Assembly (NCBI GenBank): GCA_030066795.1 | Contig: JASJAW010000005.1 | Coordinates: 1-64,000, forward strand | Direction of reading: 5' to 3' | DNA length: 64,000 bases | DNA from: Dinoroseobacter sp. | GTDB taxonomy: Bacteria; Pseudomonadota; Alphaproteobacteria; Rhodobacterales; Rhodobacteraceae | Shown here: piece by piece, positions 7,866-16,709 of the stretch | Numbering within the stretch: position 1 is the first letter of the stretch | Layout: every line of letters begins with the position of its first letter | Position numbers and translations under genes: made by a program | The notes under the pieces: model-generated | Told to the model about the DNA's origin: nothing | Databases searched by the model: none | Seen by the model: the letters and a program-made list of their open reading frames with translations, nothing else

Positions 7866-10658
7866 TTAGAAATGAACCGAGCGGCTCAACGCCGGCTTCT
7901 GGACCGGCGGCGCGAACTTGGTCAGGTCGATGCCCTCAACCGCTACCTTGTATTCATCCAGTGTGGGCGTGCGGCCAAGAATTGCAGACAGGACAACAAC
8001 TGGGGTGGATCCCAACAGAGACTCTCCTTTTTTGGTCTCGGAATCCGCGACAACCCGGCCTTGGAACAGGCGCGTCGAGGTTGCCAGAACAGTATCGCCC
8101 TTCGCAGCCTTTTCTTGGTTGCCCATGCAGAGGTTACAACCCGGTCGTTCCAGATACAGGATGTTCTCGTACTCGGTCCGCGCCGTCTGCTTCGGTGCAG
8201 AGTCATCGAACTCAAACCCGCAGTATTTCTGGAGAATTTCCCAATCCCCCTCCTCCTTGAGTTCATCGATGATGTTGTAAGTCGGTGCGGCGACAACAAG
8301 GGGCGCCTTAAAGGCGACCTCGCCATGGGCGGCTTCAAGATTACGCAGCATCTGAGCCACGATTTTAATGTCGCCCTTGTGAACCATGCAGGATCCGACG
8401 AAGCCCAGATCCACCTTCTTCTCCGCTCCATAGAACGAAATCGGACGGATTGTGTCGTGGGTATAACGCTTCGATACATCGATGTTGTTGACGTCCGGGT
8501 CGGCGATCATCGGCTCGACAATCTCGTCGAGATCGACCACCACTTCGGCGAAGTACTTGGCGTTGTCATCCGGCGCGAGGGCCGGTTTCTCGCCGGACTT
8601 AATCTGAGAGATGCGGTCCTCGGCAATTCCGATGAGTTTCTGAAGCATACCGTTTTCATGCTCCATGCCCTTGTCGATCATGATCTGGATGCGATGCTTG
8701 GCCAGCTCCAGCGACTTGATCAGCGTCTCGTCGTTCGAGATACAGATCGAGGCTTTGGCCTTCATCTCGGCCGTCCAGTCGGTGAAGGTAAAGGCCTGGT
8801 CGGCGAGCAGCGTACCGATATGCACTTCGATGATCCGACCCTGGAACACGTTGTCCCCGTGCTGGGCCAGCATCTGCGCCTGGGTCGCGTGAACGACGTC
8901 CCGGAAGTCCATATGACCTGCCATTTTGCCTTTGAAGGTCACCTTCACCGATTCCGGGATCGGCATCGACGCCTCCCCAGTCGCAAGGGCAAGCGCGACG
9001 GTCCCGGAGTCCGCACCAAACGCGACGCCTTTCGACATCCGCGTGTGGCTGTCGCCGCCGATGATGATCGCCCAGTCATCGACAGTGATATCATTCAGCA
9101 CCTTGTGGATCACGTCGGTCATCGAATGGTAGACACCTTTGGGATCGCGCCCGGTGACCAGCCCGAACTTGTTCATGAAGGCCATCAGCTTTGGCGTATT
9201 CGCCTGCGCTTTGGCATCCCAGACCGAGGCAGTATGGCAGCCCGACTGATAGGCTCCGTCCACGCTCGGCGACAGGATGGTTGCGGCCATCGCTTCAAGT
9301 TCCTGCGCGGTCATTGGCCCGGTGGTGTCTTGAGACCCGACGATATTCACCCGCACGCGCACATCTGAACCCGCATGCAGCACCTTGCCCGGTGTGACGC
9401 CCAGCGCGTTGGCATTAAAGATCTTCTCGACGGCAGTGAGCCCCTGCCCTTCAACGCTCACCTCCTTGGACGGCGCAAAGACCAGTGGCGCCTCGATGCC
9501 CAGAGTTTCCGCGGCGAACGTCTGCAGCTTCTTGCCAAACACGATTGCGTAGGACCCACCGGCCTTCATGAACTCCATTTTTTGCGGCGTGAAGCTGTCG
9601 GACATATCGACCAACTCTTCGCTGCCGTCTTCGCTGTAGAGTTTTTTGTTCTTCGTATTGATCTTCAGGACGGTCCCAGTTTCAACCGAGTAGCGCTGCT
9701 CCAAGACGGGGTTGCCATCGTTGTTGAGGATCGGCTTGCCGCTCTCGTCGACCTTCTTGACCCAGTTCTTCAGGTCGACACCGATCCCGCCGGTTACGCC
9801 TACTGTTGTCAAAAATATCGGAGAAATCCCGTTGGTACCTGCCACAACTGGCGCAATGTTGACGAAGGGCACATAAGGCGAGGCCTGCTTACCGGTCCAG
9901 AGCGCTACGTTGTTGACCCCGGACATCCGTGACGACCCCACGCCCATTGTGCCCTTTTCCGCGATCAGCATGACCCGGTGGTCGGGGAGCTTCAGCTTCA
10001 ATGCCTCAATTTCTTGCTGTGCTTTTTCCGAGATCATGCACTTGCCATGCAACTCGCGATCAGCGCGGGAATGCGCCTGGTTGCCGGGGCTCAACAGGTC
10101 GGTGGAGATATCGCCCTCAGCGGCGATATACGTGACGACCTTGATCTCTTCATCGACATCGGGAAGCTTGGTGAAGAACTCGGCCTTGGCATAGCTATCC
10201 AACAGGTCAGCTGCGATAGCATTGCCCGCCTCATATGCCACCTTGATGCGGTCCGTATCCGCCTCGTAGAGGAAGACTTGCGTCTTAAGCACTTCAGCCG
10301 CATCGCGGGCTATCTGTGCATCGGAGCCAAGCGCCAGATCCAGCAGCACCTCGACCGATGGACCGCCCTTCATATGACTCAGGAGCTCAAAAGCGAAAGC
10401 GGGCGTTATTTCTTCGACCCGAACCTCGCCAAGAACGATTTCTTTCAGGAACTGGGCCTTCTCAGCGGCGGCACTCGTTGTGCCCGGCAGGGTGTTGTAG
10501 ATGAAAAACTTCAGACAGTCCTGCCGATGCGGGCTGTTTACGTCCCTAATATGCCCGATCACCTCTTTGGTCAAAGCACCGTCGTCGATGGGTTTCGGGC
10601 TGAGACCTTGCTCTTTGCGGGTTTCGATTTCGGTCAAATAATCGGTGTATAGGCTCAT
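7866..10658 (-). CDS. acnB: Bifunctional aconitate hydratase 2 / 2-methylisocitrate dehydratase
   Basis: AcnB interconverts citrate and isocitrate in the TCA cycle and can dehydrate 2-methylisocitrate; it is a cytoplasmic [4Fe-4S] enzyme. The 930-residue length is that of the longer alphaproteobacterial AcnB. Cluster ligands are visible as GSCMVH and the ERPGCNLCMGNQ pair; the AcnB-specific N-terminal HEAT-like domain precedes them, and IIGGDSHTR is the conserved substrate-loop motif. The start at 10658 (MSLYTDYLTEI) is the usual AcnB N terminus, with GGAT about 8 bases upstream; an 18-residue extension from a TTG at 10712 is open but has no ribosome site. It is monocistronic, with a terminator behind it and a palindromic site in front. 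Confidence 0.96.
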   Translation of the reverse strand: MSLYTDYLTEIETRKEQGLSPKPIDDGALTKEVIGHIRDVNSPHRQDCLKFFIYNTLPGTTSAAAEKAQFLKEIVLGEVRVEEITPAFAFELLSHMKGGPSVEVLLDLALGSDAQIARDAAEVLKTQVFLYEADTDRIKVAYEAGNAIAADLLDSYAKAEFFTKLPDVDEEIKVVTYIAAEGDISTDLLSPGNQAHSRADRELHGKCMISEKAQQEIEALKLKLPDHRVMLIAEKGTMGVGSSRMSGVNNVALWTGKQASPYVPFVNIAPVVAGTNGISPIFLTTVGVTGGIGVDLKNWVKKVDESGKPILNNDGNPVLEQRYSVETGTVLKINTKNKKLYSEDGSEELVDMSDSFTPQKMEFMKAGGSYAIVFGKKLQTFAAETLGIEAPLVFAPSKEVSVEGQGLTAVEKIFNANALGVTPGKVLHAGSDVRVRVNIVGSQDTTGPMTAQELEAMAATILSPSVDGAYQSGCHTASVWDAKAQANTPKLMAFMNKFGLVTGRDPKGVYHSMTDVIHKVLNDITVDDWAIIIGGDSHTRMSKGVAFGADSGTVALALATGEASMPIPESVKVTFKGKMAGHMDFRDVVHATQAQMLAQHGDNVFQGRIIEVHIGTLLADQAFTFTDWTAEMKAKASICISNDETLIKSLELAKHRIQIMIDKGMEHENGMLQKLIGIAEDRISQIKSGEKPALAPDDNAKYFAEVVVDLDEIVEPMIADPDVNNIDVSKRYTHDTIRPISFYGAEKKVDLGFVGSCMVHKGDIKIVAQMLRNLEAAHGEVAFKAPLVVAAPTYNIIDELKEEGDWEILQKYCGFEFDDSAPKQTARTEYENILYLERPGCNLCMGNQEKAAKGDTVLATSTRLFQGRVVADSETKKGESLLGSTPVVVLSAILGRTPTLDEYKVAVEGIDLTKFAPPVQKPALSRSVHF

Positions 10659-10724
10659 GGGTTTATCCGCATTTGGCGTTTCGCTGATCGTGTCTTGAGG
10701 AGGCTTCGTCAATACGAAGAAGTT

Positions 10725-10744
10725 CAGTATACGGCTGTATACAG
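10725..10744. promoter_or_regulatory. Inverted repeat upstream of acnB, candidate operator
   Basis: CAGTATAC-GGCT-GTATACAG, an inverted repeat with 8-base arms and one mismatch, which also contains the perfect palindrome CTGTATACAG (10735-10744) and two copies of GTATAC. It is 67-86 bases upstream of the acnB start, where a promoter would be. GTATAC cores are common in operators of GntR-family regulators (family knowledge); the regulator here is unknown. Confidence 0.45.
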
Positions 10745-11206
10745 AATGCTCCGGAAATGCAAGATGAGTAGCTGCGACATTCTAAGCAGATCACTGTGAC
10801 ATCTCTTCGCAATACGCGTCAGGGGAGCTGCTCCGACAGCCCCGACTAACACAGATTCCACACCATGCGCAGTCTTGCCCAATCGGCCCGATTGTTTCCG
10901 CAGCGACGACAGAGATTTTCAGTCCGTGGCAAAGACGCCACGCGGGGGACGATTAACATGAGGCGGAAAAAGGGCGGCGACACGCCTTCCACAACCCCTA
11001 GGCTACCTTCAAATTTTTTATTTAATTTTAGTATTTTATAAATGGGTTTTAAAGTTATTTTCCTTGGGCGCACCCGTGAAGGGCCTCGTAGAAACCTGGC
11101 TTGCTAACCCGCTTGCAGAACACCAAGGACGCACAACAACTCTTAGATACGGCGGACAAAGGTTGAAAAATCCACAAGAAACTGCGACATCTGGAAGGGT
11201 AATAGG
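10745..11206. other. Intergenic region between divergent acnB and the 11207 gene
   Basis: About 460 bases without a convincing gene. The part nearest the plus-strand gene contains a strongly AT-rich tract (about 11010-11060, runs of T and A) in an otherwise GC-rich sequence, compatible with an UP element or promoter. Open frames on the minus strand across this region have no ribosome site and no family character. Confidence 0.4.
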
Positions 11207-11695
11207 GTGTCGCGTATGGCAGATTTCGATAAACTCAAAACAACTTTGGCGTATGCCCGGCTTGGCCTGGTATCGCTCACTGCAGCGGTTGCCCCGATCA
11301 CGAGTACCGCGCAAGTCCTCTGCGGGACGGACCTGTTCGAAGGCGAACCGGACGCGGCCAGCCTGATGAACGAAACTGTCGAATTTCTGAACATTTTGGC
11401 AAACAGCGGCGTAGTCGCGTTCGAAGGCGCGGATGGTCGTGTATCGGTCGATGCCGCCCGCCGTGCCTTGCAGGACGGCGTCGGCAGTGCGAGCCTGCTG
11501 GCCTGTATCGTCAATTCGGATTCGATCGAGTTTGCAGGTGGACCTCAGAACCAGGTTATCGGGTGTGGGGTCGGAGGCCAGCCATCGCTCGTTCAACCGG
11601 CCGTTGCGCGCGCGAACACTGCGCCGTCGACTGGGCAGTTGTTTTGCACGGCGGAAGTTGCGACTGTTTCACAATACATCGGCTCGGAATCCTGA
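11207..11695 (+). CDS. Secreted cysteine-containing protein of unknown function
   Basis: A 162-residue protein I do not recognise. The GTG start at 11207 has GGAAGGG 8-9 bases upstream; the in-frame ATG at 11216 is the alternative. Residues 15-36 form a hydrophobic stretch ending SLTAAVAPITSTAQ, which looks like a signal peptide cleaved near TAQ-V. The mature part is small, rich in Ala, Gly and Val, and has four cysteines (VLCG, LACI, GCGV, LFCT), consistent with two disulfides in the periplasm or outside. It begins a plus-strand set with the glycosyltransferase 28 bases downstream, and may be its target or a partner (inference). A longer antisense frame overlaps it but lacks any signal. Confidence 0.6.
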   Translation: MSRMADFDKLKTTLAYARLGLVSLTAAVAPITSTAQVLCGTDLFEGEPDAASLMNETVEFLNILANSGVVAFEGADGRVSVDAARRALQDGVGSASLLACIVNSDSIEFAGGPQNQVIGCGVGGQPSLVQPAVARANTAPSTGQLFCTAEVATVSQYIGSES

Positions 11696-11723
11696 GCCCA
11701 AGCAAAGCTTGTGAGCGGCGCAA

Positions 11724-13787
11724 ATGATCTCTGCTGTCGTCCCATTTAGAAATTGGTCGCTCGACCGGCTACGGACCTGCATTGACTGTCTTCGTGCACT
11801 CCCCCCAATCACTGAAATCATCCTCGTAGATTTCGGGTCGCTAGACCCTTTGTCACCCGTTCCGGGATGTCGGGTCGTTCGCGTCAATGCGGATAGATGG
11901 TGCCTTTCGGAGGCAATCAATATCGGGATCGCAGAAGCACAGAATGATGTCGTGATGAAAATCGACGCGGATGTGCGGCTTGTGGTCGACGAGGATGTAC
12001 TTGCGGAACTCGCAACGACAGTCGCCTCTGAAAAAGTGGCCTTCTACGTACTTCAGGCAACCGATTTCGATTTCGTGAATGGCGAACCAAGCCGCAAACG
12101 GATGCGCGCGAATTGGGGTGAAGGCTGCTGCAATCTGTTCAACCGCGCCAATGTTATCGAGATCGGAGGTTTCGACACCAGGTATTTCGATTATGGCGGC
12201 GAAGACAACGACATTTGCCAGCGCCTGCGCCGTTACGGCAAGCGCGTCGATTACTATCTCTCCGACACGGTTCTCCACCAACGGCACCCGCCGTCAGAGC
12301 CGCGCTTGTCCGGGCGCTTTACCGACAGCCAGAAGAAAGCCCTGCTTGCCGACAATTCCATTTTTCGACCGCGCCCATTTCGCCATTCGGACTACCAAGA
12401 TCAAGGCGTTTTCGGCCCTACCATTTCTGTGGCGATCGCAACGACAGAGCGCACGAACCGTGCTGAGCATATAGAGCTTTGCCTGAATGGCCTCGCTGCG
12501 CAGACCTTTCAGGACTTCGAGGTGCTGCTTTGCGAGAACAGCACAGACAAGTCCAAGCGCCTGAAACTGAAAGCACTACGCAAGGCCTTTCCGACGCTCG
12601 ATATTCACCTCTACGCGACCAAGACGCCCTCCATCCCGGGCGCACGCAACATCATGACCGACAAGGCGCGCGGCTTCTACATTGCCGTCCATGATGACGA
12701 TGACTTCTCTATGCCAACCCGGTTCGAAGAACAGTTGGATTGCATGGCGTTGCACGCGGGTGCGCATGGCTGCCACTCAAGCTGGATCGAGTTCGATGAA
12801 AGCAATGGTCGTCTGACCTCATATCTCGGTCAGATCCGCGACATAAATCATAATCAAAGACGGAAGGGCAAAGTCACCCTCCACAGTTCCGCATTTTATC
12901 GTCGCGACGTGCTGAAGCGCATCCGCTATGATGACAGTCTGACGCTGGGGTCGGACTACGACCTACACATCCGAATGCTGCTGAGCGGCCTCGAAATACC
13001 CCATACCGGAAAGTTCCACTGCCTGCGGCGTTTGCATAGCGCCAGTGTGTCGTCCCATGGCTCGGTGATCCAGCGCGAAGTAGCCGATCGCTCGAACGGT
13101 GCTTACAAGCATTTTTTAGGAGAGCCATTTCTGACTGCAGTCCGCGAGGAAGAAGAAGAACCCCTGTGGGTCACAGGCTTCCCGACAATGCGCGAAATGC
13201 TCACCTATCTTCCATCTGATTTCGGAGCGTTTCATATCGACCTTGATCTCGAAGCCGCACTCGCACTCGGTTTTGATCCAATTTTCAACAACACCAATGG
13301 TGATGCGGCGGTTCAGGTCGACGGCTTGTCGTTTCAACCCGAATTTCGAGGCTACGGGCCCAATACCAAGCTTGTCATGCGCACACGCCACCGAATGACA
13401 GCGAGTGAAACCCTTGAAAAACTGCAAGCTTTCAGCGAGGTGCCGGGCGTCGACGTTGTTTCGGCCTCAGAACTTGAAAGCCATCCGACACTTCTGGGCC
13501 TGCAGGCGCTGCGCGTCGAACGCGGACACCGGCGGGTGATCTCCAGACGATATGACTCCATGTCAATGGCGCTGGAAGCGTTGCCCAAGTCGCTGCTGGC
13601 ATTTGGGCTAGGACAGATTGAGTTTTTTGCTGTGAATGATCCTGCAGAAGGTATTCACGTCCTCCTCGGGAGCTTCGACACCGTGGCTGATCTTGAATAC
13701 GTGTTGGGCGTCGCAAATGCCGGCAGCATCGGAGACTACTATCCGGTGACCAACAACGGCAAGCGCGGGGGATTCAATGGAGCTTAG
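11724..13787 (+). CDS. Two-domain family 2 glycosyltransferase with unknown C-terminal domain
   Basis: A 687-residue cytoplasmic protein with two GT-A type glycosyltransferase domains in tandem. Domain 1 (about 1-225) starts ISAVVPFRN, has a DxD motif DAD at 81-83 and the acceptor-side GGFD...GGED (about 148-161) typical of the galactosyltransferase-like C-terminal part. Domain 2 (about 232-470) starts ISVAIATTERT and has a metal-binding DDDD at 324-327. Residues from about 470 to the end form a further domain without a family I can name. It probably builds or extends a surface glycan with two sugar activities. The next gene overlaps it by 11 bases, so both are likely co-expressed. Confidence 0.85.
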   Translation: MISAVVPFRNWSLDRLRTCIDCLRALPPITEIILVDFGSLDPLSPVPGCRVVRVNADRWCLSEAINIGIAEAQNDVVMKIDADVRLVVDEDVLAELATTVASEKVAFYVLQATDFDFVNGEPSRKRMRANWGEGCCNLFNRANVIEIGGFDTRYFDYGGEDNDICQRLRRYGKRVDYYLSDTVLHQRHPPSEPRLSGRFTDSQKKALLADNSIFRPRPFRHSDYQDQGVFGPTISVAIATTERTNRAEHIELCLNGLAAQTFQDFEVLLCENSTDKSKRLKLKALRKAFPTLDIHLYATKTPSIPGARNIMTDKARGFYIAVHDDDDFSMPTRFEEQLDCMALHAGAHGCHSSWIEFDESNGRLTSYLGQIRDINHNQRRKGKVTLHSSAFYRRDVLKRIRYDDSLTLGSDYDLHIRMLLSGLEIPHTGKFHCLRRLHSASVSSHGSVIQREVADRSNGAYKHFLGEPFLTAVREEEEEPLWVTGFPTMREMLTYLPSDFGAFHIDLDLEAALALGFDPIFNNTNGDAAVQVDGLSFQPEFRGYGPNTKLVMRTRHRMTASETLEKLQAFSEVPGVDVVSASELESHPTLLGLQALRVERGHRRVISRRYDSMSMALEALPKSLLAFGLGQIEFFAVNDPAEGIHVLLGSFDTVADLEYVLGVANAGSIGDYYPVTNNGKRGGFNGA

Positions 13788-14373
13788 CTTCGATTTCGTG
13801 CCTGATCGTCAGTACTTTGCAATTCGCTTCACAGCCGGGGCCTATGAAAGCGTGCCCTTTATCCGCGAGCTCCGGTTCTGGGGCGTTGACCGCGTGCCCT
13901 GCCCGCGCTTGAGCACCTTGGCGGCTCTGATCGCGTTGCAAACACACCACCTGACCCACGTTACGGTGCGCGACGCGGAGATAAACCCGCCCGTATGCAC
14001 TGCGCTGCAGAACCATTTCGGCGTTGAAATCCACCCGTCAACCTACGATGTGGACCGCCGCGATCTGACAGGCGGCGAGAAGCTGGTCGCACCATCCCGG
14101 TTCGCGCAGACCAGCGGGCAGCAATGGCTCGCTGCGGGGGCCGAAGCGTTGACCTGGATCAGCATCGACGATCTGGGCGGACCCTTTGGCGGTCACATCC
14201 GCACCAATCTCGATGCCTTCGATCTGACTGAAAGCGAAAAAAACCTGATCGTTGCCTTGTGTTGTGCAGGCAAAGATGTCGGCCATATTATGCTAGCGGA
14301 TGCGGCTCCAGACATCGCCGGTCTGCTTCACCTGATCGGGCTGGAACTAATCAATTTGACCGACGAGGGCTAA
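13777..14373 (+). CDS. Protein of unknown function, coupled to the glycosyltransferase
   Basis: A 198-residue protein that I cannot place. It has no signal peptide and no transmembrane segment; the composition is that of a mixed alpha/beta soluble protein. The start ATG overlaps the end of the glycosyltransferase gene by 11 bases, which suggests translational coupling and a shared job, for example an accessory subunit. The C-terminal part (ESEKNLIVALCCAGKDVGHIMLADAAPDI) is helical and might be a small domain of its own. It ends 47 bases before the convergent gene; no terminator hairpin is obvious there. Confidence 0.7.
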   Translation: MELSFDFVPDRQYFAIRFTAGAYESVPFIRELRFWGVDRVPCPRLSTLAALIALQTHHLTHVTVRDAEINPPVCTALQNHFGVEIHPSTYDVDRRDLTGGEKLVAPSRFAQTSGQQWLAAGAEALTWISIDDLGGPFGGHIRTNLDAFDLTESEKNLIVALCCAGKDVGHIMLADAAPDIAGLLHLIGLELINLTDEG

Positions 14374-14420
14374 CAAAAAGCTCGGATCGTCAAAGACACT
14401 GCCTGCGCAGTAGCCTCAGA

Positions 14421-16325
14421 TTATTGGGCAATACCACTGCGCAGTTTAGAAAGAACGTTTTGGCGCAGGATTTCTGCTTCGCTCGGCTGCGGTGCCCGGA
14501 CAGGTGCCGGTGCTCGCTGAACCGAGCGAACAGGTGCCGAAGTAGGCTCTCCTGCTAAGTAGATTTCCAGCGTACCCGGCGCCGGATTAACACCAGAAGT
14601 GGTAAAATCGCGCGCGGTTGCTCCAATGTCTTTCGCTATTCGCTCAGCCGCTTCGGCCGTAGAGGCATCGTAATACCGGACCTGATTTCGCGAGATCAAG
14701 TAATTCACGCGGTTCACTGCCCCGACAGGCAGATTGTACCCTTCTACAATCCCTTGCGCTGAGGCGACCCGATCGGAGCTTACCGTGCCAGCTGCGAAGA
14801 TCCACATTATCATCCGTTCGGCGCCTTCAATAACGGGGGTCGGCACGGGCGAACGCGCGAGTGGTGGTGCCAAGGCTGGGGGCGCGACGCCCGGCTCAGG
14901 CATACCGGTCAAGGCGGCGGGTTCGACAAGCGCCGGAAGATCGTCCTGAAGGGCCGCGAGCCGGACACCCACGGTCGGGTCAGATGGCGCAGCCATCAGA
15001 TCGGCCGTCAGCGCTGCCAACACAAACGGCGGCTCCAATGCGGTCAAGGTCGGGCTTGTACTGGGCCCAGATCCGGGTCCGAGAACGGGGCGCGCGCGCG
15101 GCGCTCCGAATGAAGCCAGTCCACCCGCAGCATCGTCTAACGCCCTGTTGATCCCCGCCAACTGACGCGCGTCTGCGCCATTCTCCGAAAGAATCGGGTC
15201 CAGCGACAGTTGCGACGGCGCGGTCGTCTGCAGCGTCAGGACATTCTCATCCTGCGGGGCCTGCGGCACCTGAAGTATCACTTGCGGGGGATCGCCAGCA
15301 TCAGGGAATACCACTGACGTTGGAGCGCTGAGAGCCGCAAGCTCCAACAGGGCATCCGGGCTCTCGCTATTAACCACAGGCGCACGCGTAGCAACAAGCG
15401 GTGCGGGAGACACAATCTCCAGCCCCAGATCGCTGAATACGATGGGCACGGGGAGCTCCAGCGCAGCAGGCTCCGCAGCCGGTTCCAGGGGCGCAATCGG
15501 TTCGAAAAGCGCAACGCTCTCTTCTTGAGCCTCAGTGATCTCTGGCGCATCGAGTGCGGCTGGCGCAACAGGCGCAAGGTCTGGCGGCGAGACGGCCAGT
15601 AAGTCAGGTGCCGTCGAAGACTCCGGCGTCGTGTCTTCTGTTAGCCGAATACCATCGGGGAAATAGGCCTGATACGTCATAATCCCAAGGCCCACGCCAA
15701 TCCCAACACAGAAGCCCAAGCCGATATGGGCAACCCGCTTCCAGACCGGACGCGGCTCGGCAACTGGTTCGACCGGCAAAAGTATCAGATCGGTGCTTGG
15801 CGCTCTCTGCTCTTCATCGGTCGTTTCCGGGATCAAGTCTTCAGGCTCGTCCAGGGGCTGCTTTGCCGAGACTGATGTGACCGACTCTGAGGGCACATAA
15901 AGCGGCTCGGACGGGGTGTCGATCGGTGCAGACGGCATGTCAGCCGGCTCGCGCGCCTCGACGGGCGCGACTGGGCTGGGAGGCGTCGGTGTTTCAGAAG
16001 GCAGGTCAGGATCAATTCTGGGTTCGATAGGATCACTGGCCACACTACGGGTTTGTTCTGGCGCAGTGAACCGGAATGGGTTACCTGGTTCATCGGCGGA
16101 GTGTTTCGCGTCAGCTGACGCGACCGGGGCGCTCTGCGCTGGCACAGACTTTTTTTCCACTGTTGGAGGGGTCGTATCGCCGCTTGTTCCAGACCGCAAT
16201 TTCTCAGCCATCTCGACAATGCTTATCGGCTGCAAGCCGTTCGAGCCCGGCTCTTCGGCAGCGCGTTCACGCAAAATGGCTTCTCGCTGGGCCCTCGCCT
16301 TTTTCAGGCGATTTTCCCAGTTCAT
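14421..16325 (-). CDS. Single-pass membrane protein with proline-rich arms and LytR_C/SPOR-like C terminus
   Basis: A 634-residue protein. Residues 1-195 are a charged, then Pro/Ser/Glu-rich cytoplasmic arm (MNWENRLKKARAQREAIL at the start), followed by one transmembrane helix (about 197-217, GLGFCVGIGVGLGIMTY) and a long Pro/Ala-rich periplasmic linker. A folded domain near residues 515-605 (from ERMIMWIFAAGTV through the ISRNQVRYYDAS segment to GTLEIYLAG) resembles the LytR_C/SPOR class of cell-envelope domains. The ATG at 16325 was preferred to a GTG 42 bases upstream; neither has an ideal ribosome site. It reads toward the glycosyltransferase set and sits beside the curlin genes, so a role in anchoring or spacing the curli apparatus at the envelope is possible but is inference. 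Confidence 0.72.
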   Translation of the reverse strand: MNWENRLKKARAQREAILRERAAEEPGSNGLQPISIVEMAEKLRSGTSGDTTPPTVEKKSVPAQSAPVASADAKHSADEPGNPFRFTAPEQTRSVASDPIEPRIDPDLPSETPTPPSPVAPVEAREPADMPSAPIDTPSEPLYVPSESVTSVSAKQPLDEPEDLIPETTDEEQRAPSTDLILLPVEPVAEPRPVWKRVAHIGLGFCVGIGVGLGIMTYQAYFPDGIRLTEDTTPESSTAPDLLAVSPPDLAPVAPAALDAPEITEAQEESVALFEPIAPLEPAAEPAALELPVPIVFSDLGLEIVSPAPLVATRAPVVNSESPDALLELAALSAPTSVVFPDAGDPPQVILQVPQAPQDENVLTLQTTAPSQLSLDPILSENGADARQLAGINRALDDAAGGLASFGAPRARPVLGPGSGPSTSPTLTALEPPFVLAALTADLMAAPSDPTVGVRLAALQDDLPALVEPAALTGMPEPGVAPPALAPPLARSPVPTPVIEGAERMIMWIFAAGTVSSDRVASAQGIVEGYNLPVGAVNRVNYLISRNQVRYYDASTAEAAERIAKDIGATARDFTTSGVNPAPGTLEIYLAGEPTSAPVRSVQRAPAPVRAPQPSEAEILRQNVLSKLRSGIAQ

Positions 16326-16709
16326 TGCAGCAACCGCTTCCTGCTTTTCGGACGAAGTGCCTTCCACTCCAAAACCCCCAGCACTAACAAAACACAGCGA
16401 CTGATCAGTACTTGACCCGAGTCGTATTCATATCACATTTAGGTTCGCACGTCCGGCCTCGTGAAGGCAATCACCACCCCGCTTGGATCGTCTCGGCGGC
16501 CGTGCTTGGCGGTGAAGTTGCGCAAAGATTGGTCGCCGACCGGGCAACCTGCTTTTTTGCGAGCCACATCACCACGCCTCTCCCGGTACGGATTCAAGTA
16601 TTCGCCTCCAAGCGCCGGAAGCCACACGCGGCTGGATAGGTGCAATTTCACAAGCTCGTAAAGGCGGCGGCATCCGCCGACACTCGCATAGCTCTCATCT
16701 ACGGACTGC
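16326..16709. other. Intergenic region between the membrane protein and the first curlin gene
   Basis: About 380 bases. It should hold the promoter of the minus-strand membrane-protein gene and the 3' end of the curlin transcript. A small hairpin GGCGG-ATG-CCGCC lies about 50 bases past the curlin stop on the minus strand, but it has only a 5-bp stem and a poor T run, so it is a weak terminator candidate at best. Frames here have no coding character. Confidence 0.4.

Noticed and set aside
7644..9368. A 574-codon plus-strand frame antisense to acnB
   Set aside because: It is a long shadow of the high-GC acnB gene, which has all aconitase motifs.
11036..11596. A 186-codon minus-strand open frame across the start of the 11207 gene
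   Set aside because: No ribosome site or family signal; the plus-strand gene has a signal peptide, ribosome site and sensible composition.
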